Position numbers and translations under genes: made by a program
Shown here: positions 1 through 12,300 of the stretch, piece after piece
Layout of the letters: each line of letters starts with the position of its first letter
Position numbering within the stretch: position 1 is the stretch's first letter
The notes under the pieces: generated by a model
What the model was told of the DNA's origin: nothing
What the model saw: the letters and a program-made list of their open reading frames with translations, nothing else
The model's database searches: none
NCBI RefSeq assembly: GCF_001949145.1
Contig: NW_019091383.1
Coordinates: forward strand, 986,466-1,050,465
Length of the DNA: 64,000 nt
Source: Acanthaster planci
Lineage: Eukaryota > Echinodermata > Asteroidea > Valvatida > Acanthasteridae
Reading direction: 5' to 3'

Positions 1-439
1 AAAGACCACAGTTGCACTAGTGCTGACGTTCTGAATTTCATCTTACTCATGAATGGAATTTTCATATTACTGAATCAGACGAAGATTTATCCCAAAAGTC
101 TGTCAGGTCCACAGTCCAAAATTCATGGCTTTTCTGTGAAATCCCCTTTTCTGTCTCTTTTTCATTTTCTGCATCTTGCATAAAGAAATGACATCACAAG
201 TTTGTAGATCCCCACCTTACCCTGGAAAACCCACATCATGTGCCAAGGAGTTTGCCATTTCACCAGCTGTCAGTGGTTTTTCAGTATTATATAGCAATTT
301 TAGGCCTCTTTTTTTCTGTATGGCTTACAGCCAGAAGTTGTCTTGGCTCATCCAGAAGTAACATTCGCTGAGGCTCAATTGGAGGCAAAATGTAGTCTTG
401 CTCCTTCACGCAGGTCGTATCAAGAAGTAGACTGGTAAG
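1..439. other. spacer and 5' flank of the nucleoside hydrolase
   Basis: No coding exon is recognisable here. The last 40 bases before the ATG contain a possible 3' splice site (cacgcag at about 410) and a GGTAAG motif. A noncoding first exon is therefore possible but cannot be placed. The ATG at 440 has an acceptable context (taagATGT). Confidence 0.4.
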
Positions 440-3400
440 ATGTCCTCCAAGAAGAAGAACCTCCTGGTGATTGACTGTGATGCGGGAGTCGACGATGCCC
501 ATGCTCTCATGGTTGCCCTGAGCAACCACGACACGGAGGTGCTGGCCATCACCTGTGTCAAGGGAAACGTGAATGTGGACCAGGTTTGGTACAATGTGCA
601 CCGGGTGCTGGATGCTTGTGACAGACCGGAGGTCAGTATCACTAGGAACTACTCAAAAGAGTCCCTCTTGTTGATTTGTTCATCCTCAAAAAACAGACGG
701 TTCTAATGGATGCCAGGAAAGTGTTGGTAAAGATAGTCCTACACATATTAGATCTGCCAGAGGCATAACTTTGTGTCTTCAGTTCCACTTTAGCCTAACT
801 CTTCAGGCATTTGCACAAAAAATCTCCTTGATTTTGTTCTACAGAATTCAGGGAATGACCGATACACTCATTGGACTTTAGGGCTGTCAAGCCCCATGTA
901 AAACAACATAGTGACTAGCTTTTTACCTTCCTTGATCTACAAGACCCTGTGAAACCTCCTAATTGGATTTATTGGAACTTGGTGGGTTAGGGATATTTAC
1001 AGCGCTTCACTTATGTGTCTGTACTTGCTGACTGTTTTTTCTTGAGAACATAAAAGTATTTATTCCCTGGTTAGACCAAAGCAGTGGTGGATGTGAATGA
1101 AAGAATGCATGTAAACTTTCATGGTAGCCTGCATTCATTCTTCCCAGATTTTTGTGACAACTCGTTTTCTTGGCAAAATTTAGCATCCCCCTTTCTGGTT
1201 GTTTTGTCTGGATCCCTGCACCCTCACAGGTTCCTGTCTACAAAGGTGCCCCCAAACCCCTCCTGACAGACCTACCGGAGACAGCCTTCCACGGGAAGGA
1301 CGGTCTGGGGGATGTGCCTCCGCCCCCGGACTTCACTATCGACCCAGGTCACCAGCGCTCTGAACATGCTGTGGACATGCTCATCTCGCTGGCCGACCAG
1401 TACCCAGGGCTGATCTCGCTGGTTGCCATAGCGCCCCTGACCAATCTTGCCCTGGCGGAAAAAATGGCGCCGGGTTTCTCGGCCAAGTTGAAAGGGGTCT
1501 TCATTATGGGGGGTAACATGCACGGTAAGAGTCTGCGCACATGTAAACTACCCTGCCCATAGTCAGTCAAAAATATTGAACTGATAGACAAAACTGCAGT
1601 TCAGTGAAAGAGGAGAGTAAAAAACCGAGGACTGTAATTTCTCATTTGTTAGTCTTTTGGATCTACTCGTTATATCCCACATCAGCATTTATCAGCGGCC
1701 TGTTACAAAGCAACGTTTGTTTAACCCTAAAAGAGCTTGGGGGAGGGGCTGAATCCACCCCCCCCCAACATTTTTGTGAACCAAGACTGTTTTTTCGCAG
1801 CGCGCATTTTTCAGAGACGGGTCAGCCAAAAATGTATACTGTTTCCAGTGTGGTGTTCAGCGCATGCGGGCTGGAATACATGTAGCCTTGAACCTTCAAA
1901 TGATGGTTACGACAAAACATTCCATGACATTGTTTTTTACCTTAGAATTTCACTGTATGAAATTTGGATATCGGAAGTACTGAACCATGTGAATCCACAG
2001 GCAGAGGCAATGCCAACCCCTGCGGGGAGTACAACTTCTACCAGGATCCAGAAGCAGCCTACATTGTCCTGGACAGTTACCAGTGCCCTGTTACCATGGT
2101 AACATGGGAGCTCACCATGGCAACAGAAGTACCGTTTGTAAGTTCCCCCCCCAAGAATTCCTCCAATCTGACAACAATGAACCAGCTTGTTTTGTATTTC
2201 TAGAGTCAATAACTTTTCCAATCAGGGCATGAGGCGGGGTAGAAGTGATTTGTTTGGATGCCTGGTCAAAGGTTAGAGAATTTAGGTTAGAGAGGTTAAC
2301 CCCTTCCTGGAAAACAGTTCTAGAGGCACTTTGAATCAGGGTTATCGCTAGCAAAAGGCAGAGGAACAGTCATGAAAACCCATCAACAAAACTCCAGCAT
2401 AGAAGAGTGTTCCCATTGCAAGAAAAATGGGTATTATCTCACCAAACTTCTTTAGCTACACAAAAATAAAGGAATATCTACACAAGATAAGTAACATTTC
2501 CAAGTCTTTCGTGTAAATACCTGAGTAAGAAGTTGCACCCCACCGAGTAGGTGCATGATGGACAATAGCATGGGAGTTGTCATGATCTACACGGTCTTCT
2601 GTGCTTTTCTCACAATAGCGGAATGGTACATGTGGCTCAGGCCACGAGAAAAATGCACAGTGTACAGACACTTTATATGTGTGACTCACTGGTTGATTTT
2701 TTCCCTGCTTGTATCCAGAAATGGATCGACGGGCTGATGCAGAAGCCAACCAAAAAGAGCCGATTCCTGCATGCCATCAGCCAGCACAGCTACAAGATTA
2801 TGAGCGATGAGAAGGTTGGTTACCCACGTCCATTAGGAAATTCATTGCTACTGGCGTCATGTCAGTGATGCTGTGGTTCTTTCCTCGGCTTTTGACTTTG
2901 AGGACCACAGTTCAGTTTCGATTCCTCCCTTGAAAGAAATGATTTCTCTTATTCTATATCCAGTTGTGTAGGTTCTATTCCAAATGTTGTACTGGAAAGT
3001 GGAAATTGATTTTGCTTGACTCTGTTTCTTTCAAAGTTTGATGAGAGTGAGAGTGAGAAACTCTTAGGCCGTGTCCAAAACAGGCTTCCAGAGCTACGGC
3101 TGGGTCTACTGTCTTAGCGTCTCCATGCTTTTCCATTGGATCGAAGACCTAGACCTAGCTCTAGACAACAGATTAGGACGCAGCCTAAGCCTTTTTGCAG
3201 GAAACAGGAATGTCATTCCATCAGCGTATGTCTTTTCAGAACTGAGTCAGATTCTCAGTACATTATATACCCCAGAAAAGTACTAGAAGGGGCGGAGCTC
3301 AAGAGGAGCCAAGGGAGTGCAGACCTCCTCCACCCTGTTGGTTCATAGTTTCAGTTATCTGTGTATATGTAGCATTATGTGCAGGAGGTAAATTCTGGCA

Positions 3401-4156
3401 GAAACTACCTACATTTGCAGAGTGTGTAGGGCTAAAAACTGGTAGAAAATTCCTGCATTTAAATATAACCTCCAGCAGCTACCCCTGACCTTCAAGGTCT
3501 AGTTCTATCTGCCCCGAGCTGAAGTGCACCCCCAATCGGCGGAAAGAAAGACAGGTGGTTACAAGCACGTTCTTGCACGTGTTCTGCGTGTACGCAAAGA
3601 CCATACATGCCAGAATAAATTAGTTTCACGTACTCAGCGTGCTTTGCGTCAAACTTGCATGCTTCATGGTGCGCCTATGCGGTGAGTACCAAAAAATCCG
3701 CCCTCTTTTGTTCCGCCCGTAGTGGATTACGCAGAAACTTTATGAATTGGCATGGTTAGTTTTGGGATTCCAAAACAATGATTTCCTATGATGTCATTTG
3801 GCTGACCCACTGGCAATACTTTCAAACTATGAATGAGTCTTGCTTCAGAATTTTGACTTGACTTTTGAGTAACCATCGTGATTTTCGTCTCAATCCTGCA
3901 GCTGAAGGTAGAATTTTTCTGCATCGACAGCACGGGCTGGAACTGCTGCGATGCCCTGGCCGTCACCCTCGCCATAGACCCGTCCATAATCACCGACGCC
4001 AAGCTCTGCCCCTGCTCCGTGTCACTGGAGGGCGTGACCCGCGGCCAGATGATCGTGGATTGGCACTCCGTTTGGGCCGACAAGAGGAAGCGGACGGTGG
4101 TCCAGAGTGTGAACATGGACAGGTACAAGGAACTGCTGGCCAGCTGTGTAGAATGA
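440..4156 (+). CDS. inosine-uridine preferring nucleoside hydrolase, 5 exons
   Basis: Exons are 440-631, 1230-1524, 2001-2137, 2719-2814 and 3902-4156. All introns are GT-AG with matching phases (0,1,0,0), giving 324 aa, the usual family length. The protein would cleave the N-glycosidic bond of nucleosides to base and ribose, a cytosolic salvage step. Residues 10-20 carry the metal-binding signature VIDCDAGVDDA, a variant of the canonical DTDPGxDDA. Further family blocks are KGNVNVDQ near 40, VYKGAPKPLL at the start of exon 2, IMGGNMH at its end, and YNFYQDPEAAYIVL in exon 3. In exon 5, WNCCDALAV aligns with the active-site block where protozoan enzymes have His-Asp; here Cys precedes the Asp. 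Proteins of this kind occur in many invertebrates and fish but not in mammals (family knowledge). There is no signal peptide. Substrate preference cannot be read from the sequence. Confidence 0.93.
3065..3187. mobile_element. 123-bp MITE, copy A
   Basis: It lies in the last intron of the nucleoside hydrolase. The ends are imperfect inverted repeats: TAGGCCGTGTCC at the left and, read inward, TAGGCTGCGTCC at the right. A full-length, strongly similar copy lies in opposite orientation at 12646-12769 and a weaker one at 6702-6801. It has no coding capacity. Superfamily unknown. Confidence 0.75.
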
Positions 4157-4221
4157 GGGTAAGGAATTCTGTGGAGCTATGTGAAACCACTGATAACGTG
4201 CGCTGACTGGCTAGTGCATCA

Positions 4222-4306
4222 AGACCAAAGGCTCGAAGCCTTCGTAAAGTGCGACCATGTTTAGGCTACAAAGATGACTCCTAGTGGCTTCAAACCTTTG
4301 GTCTAG
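4222..4306. repeat. short imperfect inverted repeat
   Basis: GACCAAAGGCTCGAAGCC at the left pairs with GGCTTCAAACCTTTGGTC at the right, 16 of 18 positions, separated by about 45 bases. It lies 70 bases after the hydrolase stop codon, so it may sit in the 3' UTR or be a small foldback element. Confidence 0.6.
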
Positions 4307-5098
4307 GCACCATCTTTGGTGGCCCGAACTCGGTCAAACACTCAATAGACCCTCTGTGGGAGACTCAACATCTCTGTCACAGTGAGTGTTGTGTCATGGC
4401 TCTTACAAGGCCATTTTTTGACGGGGGGGGGGGGTTGGGATGAAAAAGTTTGCACAAATTAGTTGGCTATGGTTCCATGCTCTTTGACACTCTGCTCGAT
4501 GAACCAATGGGTAAGTCTCATGAATCAAAGTATTCAACTTTTTATAACTCAAATATTTTAACGACGTCTGAAAAAGTGTACGGGTTTATTATGTAATTTT
4601 TGATAATTTCTCTGAAAATATTCTCAATATATTCTATTATTGGTATTTGATTATTCATGCACTGTTTGGTATATAAATCCATAAACTTACGTCTGGCAAA
4701 TTTCAAAATTAAATCACTGAATGTAAACTACTTGAAATCATTTTTGACTGACACCTAAATACGACTCACGTGTAAAAACCCACTGATGGATATTTCTACT
4801 AGGCAGTTTTCTTGCCACAAACTATATTTGGAGGTAAAATTAAATGCAAAGACATAACATTAATGCATTTAGTATTACAATAGGGCTCCATTTATTTTTT
4901 ATTTTATTGGCAAGGAGTTAAAGTTTTGTTTTTGAAACAGAACTCCACAAAACTGCATTGTCCACCAAGCTGAAATTTCAGTCGTAGTAATTTTTGCCCA
5001 GTCTGTGGTAAATCATTCTTGTCTCTGTATGTTTTCTTTCTGCTTTTCACCGTTAAATATGAGTCAAATTGGTCAGTTAAATATGAAGTAAATTTCAA

Positions 5099-5199
5099 AA
5101 TATATGGAGGGCCTGACGTTTCGATCCTAGCAGAATCTTTCTCAAAAGCCTTTGACAGAGATTCTGCCAGGATCGAAACGTCAAGCCCTCCATATTTTG
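5099..5199. repeat. 100-bp foldback hairpin
   Basis: Two arms of about 40 bases are nearly perfect reverse complements. The left arm runs from TATGGAGGGCCTGACGTTTC to the AGAATCT near 5138. The right arm runs from AGATTCTGCC to GTCAAGCCCTCCATA. The loop is about 20 bases. The form is that of a small foldback MITE. Confidence 0.8.
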
Positions 5200-6342
5200 G
5201 GATTTGTATTTTAGGTCATTGTAGTCAGCAAGCAATTTGCAGAAGTTTTGTATTACATATCATGAATTAAATTTGTTAAAGTTAACCATTCACATTCACT
5301 GATTACTTCCTCCGAGAAACGGAAAGTTCATTCGGAGTGTACTGCAGTATATAGCCCCAGCGTAAGGGTGTATACAGAACCACATTATTCGGAGGGGGGC
5401 CAACGAATATGGAATTCTTTTATGAAACTTTTTATCGCCTTTCTGAGGGGTTAGACTACATTTTGGGGGGTTCTTACATACTTTAAAGGAAGAGAAATGA
5501 AGTAGACCCAACAGATCACCTTAATTATATTTCCAAACGTATATTTTTCTCCTCTTCTGAGGGGCATGTCCCTGCCCCCACTCTGCTCTCTTCTCGGCAG
5601 AGGTAACAAATCGCAAATTCATAGCAAAAAACAAGGTTTTAAAATTTGCAAAACAGAAACTGTGCAAATGTACCCTTTTCATTTCCAAAAAAAACCTCCA
5701 GTCACCACACGAAGACGTAAAGTTTTAGTATTAGCTTTCGGAAATATAAACAATCAAAATCTGAAGAGCCTGAAATTGGGCTATCAGTGTGCCGACAGAC
5801 ATGGCGCCTGGCTAAAAGAGGCTTATGATTGGTCTTGCAGCCGGTACCAGATCACGTGTTCTTGACGGAGGCTAAAAGGCAGGTCCTTGCCACCGGACGC
5901 ACCATCGCTTTCAACTGGAGTGGAAGCAAAAAGATTCCGATTACGCTAAATTCAAAGTTAAATGTAGGTCTATGTGATTGAAGGAGGGCCCCTCTTTTTT
6001 TTAAAGTGACGTGTGGATTATGGACGGACATGAAATAATTAAATACTCTCGTTAATCTTTTCAAAGTCATGACATCACTGACAAATCGGCATATACATGA
6101 AGTCGTTCGTGCTTCAGAGAGAATGTGATTGTATTTGTTTCTCAAAGCAGAGACGAAGTTTAGAGACGATTCAAAAATTGTTCAGGCCTCTTTGCGGTGG
6201 CGAGGATGTAGAGTTACCTCTCGAAGACGAAGAAGAAAACAATTATATAGAATGAAGTGTCTTGGGCTGAAGTATCAGTGGATTGTTACTGATTTCTGGG
6301 TTTCGAACCTCGCACCCCTGCGTTGCAAGTCAATGAGAGTCA

Positions 6343-9300
6343 TCACTCACCGTATCCCTCCTTCCATGGCTCGACAGAAGGCTGGGGAATAGTCGCTGTA
6401 TCACTGCATGACACCCGTCCATTGAAGAAGCCCGGCATTGCCCCGTTAGAATTGGGGAAGTCATTAGCCTTGCTGTACTCGTAAAACGAATTGGTGCTGC
6501 CAAAGGAAACATCGGTATAAAATCAACAACTTTCACCGACAGGTATTAAACCTTTTAGCCTCTCGGCTAGACGGTGGAAGTGGCGGTCTTGCTTCTTAAA
6601 ACTCCTTTTGAGCTCATTTATTAACAGATTCTGCTCAGGTTTCAGTGATATCGTGGATAGTTTCAAAGGTATCTCTGGTTGGTATAATAGCTCTGGTTGC
6701 CTAGGCTGCGTCCAGTTGGTTTGCTACAGCTGGAGCTAGAAAGTCTCTACGACTAGAAAGCCCTGTGAAGCCTCTAGCCGACAGCTTCCAGACGTGCCTT
6801 AGTCAAGAAATTGTGATACGGCCCATGCTTCCATAACATCGAACTGAAAAGTTTCCAAATGCATGAAGTACTCTTCGAGAGCCAAATCCTAAATGAAATC
6901 CGTCTTGTGCTGGCATAATAAACTAGCGAGCATGCAAGGTTCTGTCACTGTTAATAATGAGATTAGGTGAATGAAGCCCTAATTAGAGTTTTAGGCACTA
7001 TTCTACTTACGAATCTGATGGTACTGTGCCCACGTCTGGTTCCATGTATACGTACGGCTGAATCGTTGGTAAATCGTTCATGTTGTCGCAGAACAGGCGG
7101 GCAAAGGTTGCCTTGCGAATTTCAGTGAGCTGATCTGAAAGGCAACATGAAATGATTGCTGCACAAGACGTACCGTTATTGTCGAGTCCTTTTTTTTTAT
7201 GTTAACTGGGCTTATTCACCCACCCATTTACTTTTGTTAATTTCTCATCAACTGGAAACTACATTTTAAATTTTAAAAGCATTTTCTTACCTTTGGTAAA
7301 AGCTTGATCCCCAACTCCGTCCTCGTACCAGAACCGATCGCCAAACTTGAGGGCGTGGAATTGCTCTCCCACTAGGCAAGCTAAGGTGGGTCCCATCAGC
7401 TGGCCGTCTCCCGTCTCCTCGCCGATCAGGGCAGGGAACAGGTCAATGTCATCAACGTCACTGCGAGACAAGACCAACACCTATTATCATTCCCCTCCAA
7501 AAACCGCCGTTAACATACGACACTTTCACAGTAAAGTACCTCCCCCGACCCCTTGCGCCACTGAAGTCCGCTCAACCTGTTTCCCTTTTTCTTCCTTTTA
7601 TGCCTATGCCCTGCCTTGCTGTTGAAGCTTTGACCTTTAGGTCCTTAATGAGGTTCGCATTACAATGTATTACCCGCGGGCTTCTTCCTCGGGCATTTCG
7701 CTGTGAAACTGAGCCGTGAATTTGAAATGTTCATCAAGTCACAGTCAACAGTTGAACCATGAACTGTCCACTGTGAATTTGAGATAACATTCCCTTCGTA
7801 TTCACACGAAGCATTCTAGGAACCGGCCGCGGCCGATTTTTGCTTCACACTGCATGTACCTGACTTTACATGGCCATCTCTATTTGCGGCTCCTCGAACG
7901 GCTAAGTGGAGAAATGAACTAAAGCGAGGCACCTGGGACACCAAGACAGACTAGGCACCAACTCACTCGTAAGCGTCCCTGAACTTCTGGACGGTGGTTT
8001 CCGTCATGTGATCCTTCAGATCATCAAAGCTTGACGCCCGAGGCAAGCCACAGTGCACACGCCAGTCGTTGTACGCTGCTATGCCGTGATCTCTGCCCCG
8101 CTGGATATTGAGTGCCGCCAGGTCAAGGCCTTCCCTGTGACAGAAACAGGTTTTGCATGCACAGAGCCATATTATGCCAAGGACCTATGATACATTTTGG
8201 GGCCTAAAATACCACAATGTATGCACCATAAAAACACGCAGCTTACACTCTCAACCTGAACAACCGAACTCACATAAGATAGCTTTCTTAAAGTTTTTAG
8301 TGTCTCCTTTTGATTAATTTTTGTCAATTTAGGGAAAGATTTCAACTAGATTGCACATGTGGCTTACAATACAATGTATATCATAACAATGGTGCTGGTG
8401 TACTGTGGAGTCCGACGTCTGCCCCGTGGGAGCGGGGCGGGCGTCGGACCCCACAGTTCTGGGGGTAGTGCTGGTGCTCCTTGCAGAGTATAGGGCCCAA
8501 GGAGTACCGACGGTAAGGGCTATACGAAGCACGTGCAACCCTATTCCTGAGCTTTATCACGTTAATCACATGTATTCCACTGCTTGGGGTGGAAAACGTT
8601 GTCCTAATGATTCAAGGCATTGATATAGCTATATGTGTTCTCGCACTTGTCATCACACGCGAGATATTAATGATAGAGTACACCGCCAACGGCCTCTTGA
8701 AAAGCTCGGTTATGGCTAATGAGGGCAGGCAGACGAAATTAAAAATTGTTTGAAAACTGTGATGTTTACACAAAACATAGGCCTATATTACCCGCCAGGG
8801 GGATCTGCAAACATGTGCTTGGTCAAGTGGTTAGTCATGCTTAGGTCCACTTTGGGCACTGCCTGAGCCACCATGCCTCGTATGAAGGCCTCCAAGCCTC
8901 CCTGACCGTGAGAGGTGTTCATGTAAGTGGCGTTAAAGAAAGCCTCGCTGAGTGACACCTGCTCCATCTAAAGGAGAAGGATAAGACAAAGGGCTCGATT
9001 ATAGGTACAAACAGCACAAATGTGATACAGGGCTTTCGAAAGAAAAACTTCGAGGGCCTTCGAGCAAACTTCAAGGACCTAGATAAAACACTTTCTTAAA
9101 ATGTTTATAGTGTTTCTCTTTATTCGCGTTTGGAACACTGAATTCAAACTAGATATAGCGTGCAGCTATGGAGGTTTTTCATGTCGGTGGAGGCGCGTGC
9201 AAGGTTTTGAATCTGTGTATTTCTATATTGGCCGGCAGTTCCATGCACGCCAGAATATTGAGAGTCTTCAAAGGCGCTAGCGCTTCCCAGCACAAAAAAA

Positions 9301-12300
9301 TCTTGTGACTGAAAATCTTAGAATCAACATGAAATGAGAGGCTTCGAATCCAGTTGCGTACTTTTTTTAGGAACTGAAAGCGGTAACACTTACGAAACGG
9401 CAATGTTTAAAGGATTTAACTTAGTTTACATGATGGCTGAAATTGTCTGTTCTTTCAATTTAAACTCACCACATTATGGTCCCGGTCCAATTTCAACAGT
9501 GTGGAAGGCACCTGCGTGTGTCCAACACGGTAAGCCGCTGCCGCAAAGACGTTGAAGACGCCGGGGTTGAGGTAAGGGTCATATCCGTAGAAAAAGGTGT
9601 CCGGGTGAACTCGGAGACCGTGCTTAGCCATCTTGATAGCAAAAGAAAATCAAGACGCTTTAATAAACAGGGATTGGCATTTCTGGAGCCTCGACCATTT
9701 CAAATAGATTCCGATTACAAGCCTTGCCAATGAGAGGCAGAGTTTGCTGAAAATGGTAGTTTTGGTTATACAATTGATTGTCTAGTTTCGTAATTCAGAA
9801 AAAAGGGCTTCATTTTCAGACAGATAAAATTCCTAGGCACTCGATTCTTACTTCTCTGAAAAAGTTTATTTGAAGATCTTGCAGAAAACCAGTTTTGCTT
9901 ACAGAACTGCTGCTGTAAATTAAGACGATCGGTGACGATAGTTTTTCGCTGATAGCAGCTTACAACAGTAGCACGTGCGTGCTCTGCGCGACGTTGCGTT
10001 TGTCGCTCTTTAAACGATCATCGCGGTAACTTTGTTCAAACCAAAATCCGTTCTGCTATCGGAAATCATCAGCTATCCAACCGTAGAAATATGAGTTCTG
10101 TACATTTTCAAATGTGTATTGGATACAAACTGAATGCAAGATTATGTTACAATGCGCACTTTCAGCATTGGTATGGCGCACGTCCTTCTGTGTCGGAAAA
10201 ACAAGACCTACGGTACAGATGGCGTGGTTGGCGGAACCGGGCAAAATACCTAACCACCAAAAAAAGCTCGCTAGCATTCGTCTTTCAAATGACTGTCCAA
10301 ACTTGTTATGTATCATACGTAGCTGGATAATTTTCGAATATTTCTGGATGAAGTTTTCGAGTCGCCAGCGACCTTGGACTGTTTCTGTTTATGGAACCGG
10401 TCAATCGACTGTGTATTTTATTTCATCTCATTCGTTTCTTTCTACCAAGGAGTAAAACCGGGTATAGGCATTAGCGAGGGTGCAACCTGCGATGAACTAG
10501 CATTCCACCTAAAGATGATGAAAAATATCAATTTTTCATGTCAAGGAACACAGATCCGATCGGCAGTGGAAAGATACACCAAGTAAGTCAAACCTCACTG
10601 AGGAAGTTTCCGTAGAGGAAGGCACGCTTACATTCTGGGATCCCATAAGAGGGGGTAGATATTCATTATAAACCACGTGTTGCCACATGGCGATGCAGAT
10701 TCTCCGTGCCTCGTTGTAGTACGTCTCGTCGTCCCAGTCAGGGTTCAACTCCGAGAGTCTCTTAGCGATGCGGTTGTGCTGCCGCAGCAGTATGGTGTGG
10801 ATGCTGGTCAGGCCCGGCTGCTCGGCCGCTCGCACGTCCCCGGCAAGGCCGCATTTCAACTGCAGAGGACAAAATAGCAGCGTATCCATGGTTGTGATAA
10901 TTCCTCGTGAGCTAACATTGGTGCAAGACTGGTATATAACGTACATCAATGCCGTCTCTAACTGAATTTAGGGTCGTCTGTGTTGGGGTGAGAATGACCA
11001 TTGCCTAGACATTAAGGTTTGGACTGGGAACCCCCACATTTGAATGTAAATATCATCGATAAGGACCCGGTGTGTAGACGATGTATGAATCGTATACCTA
11101 CGATTCTGGAGATTTTTGTCAAGATTAAAAAGGAAACAAAGTCACAGCACATTGTTGATGCTTCTTTTAGTTTCCTTTCATGGCCGGTCAAGTTATCATG
11201 CATGATCAGCGATGTGAATTTGTCTGCGCATGCACACAGATTTGGCACCGATATTAGCACGCAATAACTCAATGCAGTATCATCGTTACAAATACGATAG
11301 GCCTATGTACACTGATTGGACATTTAGTACATAAATCTAACCAATGGGTTAGCGAAGACACAGTCTGTGTGTTCCTCATCGTTTGGTAGTAGTTCTTTCC
11401 CGACACTGTTACTTGGGTCGTCCATGGCTAACAGCAGACCTTTGCCTGCATGAAAGATCGACAACAAAATCCTACTTCTCAAGATCACTCATCATAATTA
11501 CCACGCGAAGCATAAACATAACATGTAAATAACAATAGTAACTGGAAATTTAAAATGGGCTGTTTCCAAGTGCAACTAGGGAACTATATATTTCAGGAAT
11601 GAATGAATGTCACCGCGGTAGTACCCAAACCGCAGTGTAGGGATACTGTCCCTCCAACAGGGAGAATAATTTTACCTAGACCTAACCCTGCTGGCATCAT
11701 TGATGTCTCGATCTCATAGACACTTCTTACCAGGGTTAAGTAGGCATACCTTTGTTTAAGAAAACGAAGACAGAAAGACGACGAAGCCTTCCTTGCCTGA
11801 ATACTTTCAACCGATCAGTACGCACCTTGGCTCACATCTCTCATCTCCATCGCTTTCTCCAGAGTTGAGCCGTAGACTTGGGACAAATCTATGAAGGACG
11901 TGATCTGATTCACCTGCTGACGGGGGACGATGTTGCAGTTCGCATCGGGAACGGGGACGGAGCGGGCGAACCTGAGGCAGGGCTGCTCGAAAAACGGGTC
12001 ATCCTCCGGTATAGCGATCGGTAAGCACTTGTCAGTGGTCTCGCAAGTACAGTTAACTGGAGGGGTATGACGAAAAGGTCAGATCACATCAAAATCAGTT
12101 TTTGTTTAGGAAGAAAATGTCAGTAAAAGTCTACGTAAGTATGGATGTTGTAATGATCTGGACATGCACAGTGCATCATTTTTATTAGTACCATCGATGA
12201 CTAATTTTTCCCTTGCTTTCTTAAAGCTGACCGTCAGTTACCTTTCTGAAGGGCCGCGTGGTCTATGTCGTGGTCCAGAAACTGCCCCAGGTGCATTATT

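Larger units (their letters stand above)
4157..6342. other. intergenic spacer between hydrolase and peroxidase
   Basis: This separates the convergent 3' ends of the two genes. It is AT-rich with no supportable exon. It holds two short inverted repeats (4222-4306 and 5099-5199). ATTAAA motifs near 4708 and 4836 could serve as hydrolase poly(A) signals, but nothing decides between them. Confidence 0.5.

Noticed and set aside
5852-6145. 97-codon minus-strand frame downstream of the peroxidase, considered as an extra last exon
   Set aside because: No fitting acceptor in frame and no peroxidase-like tail. The domain already ends in exon 14.
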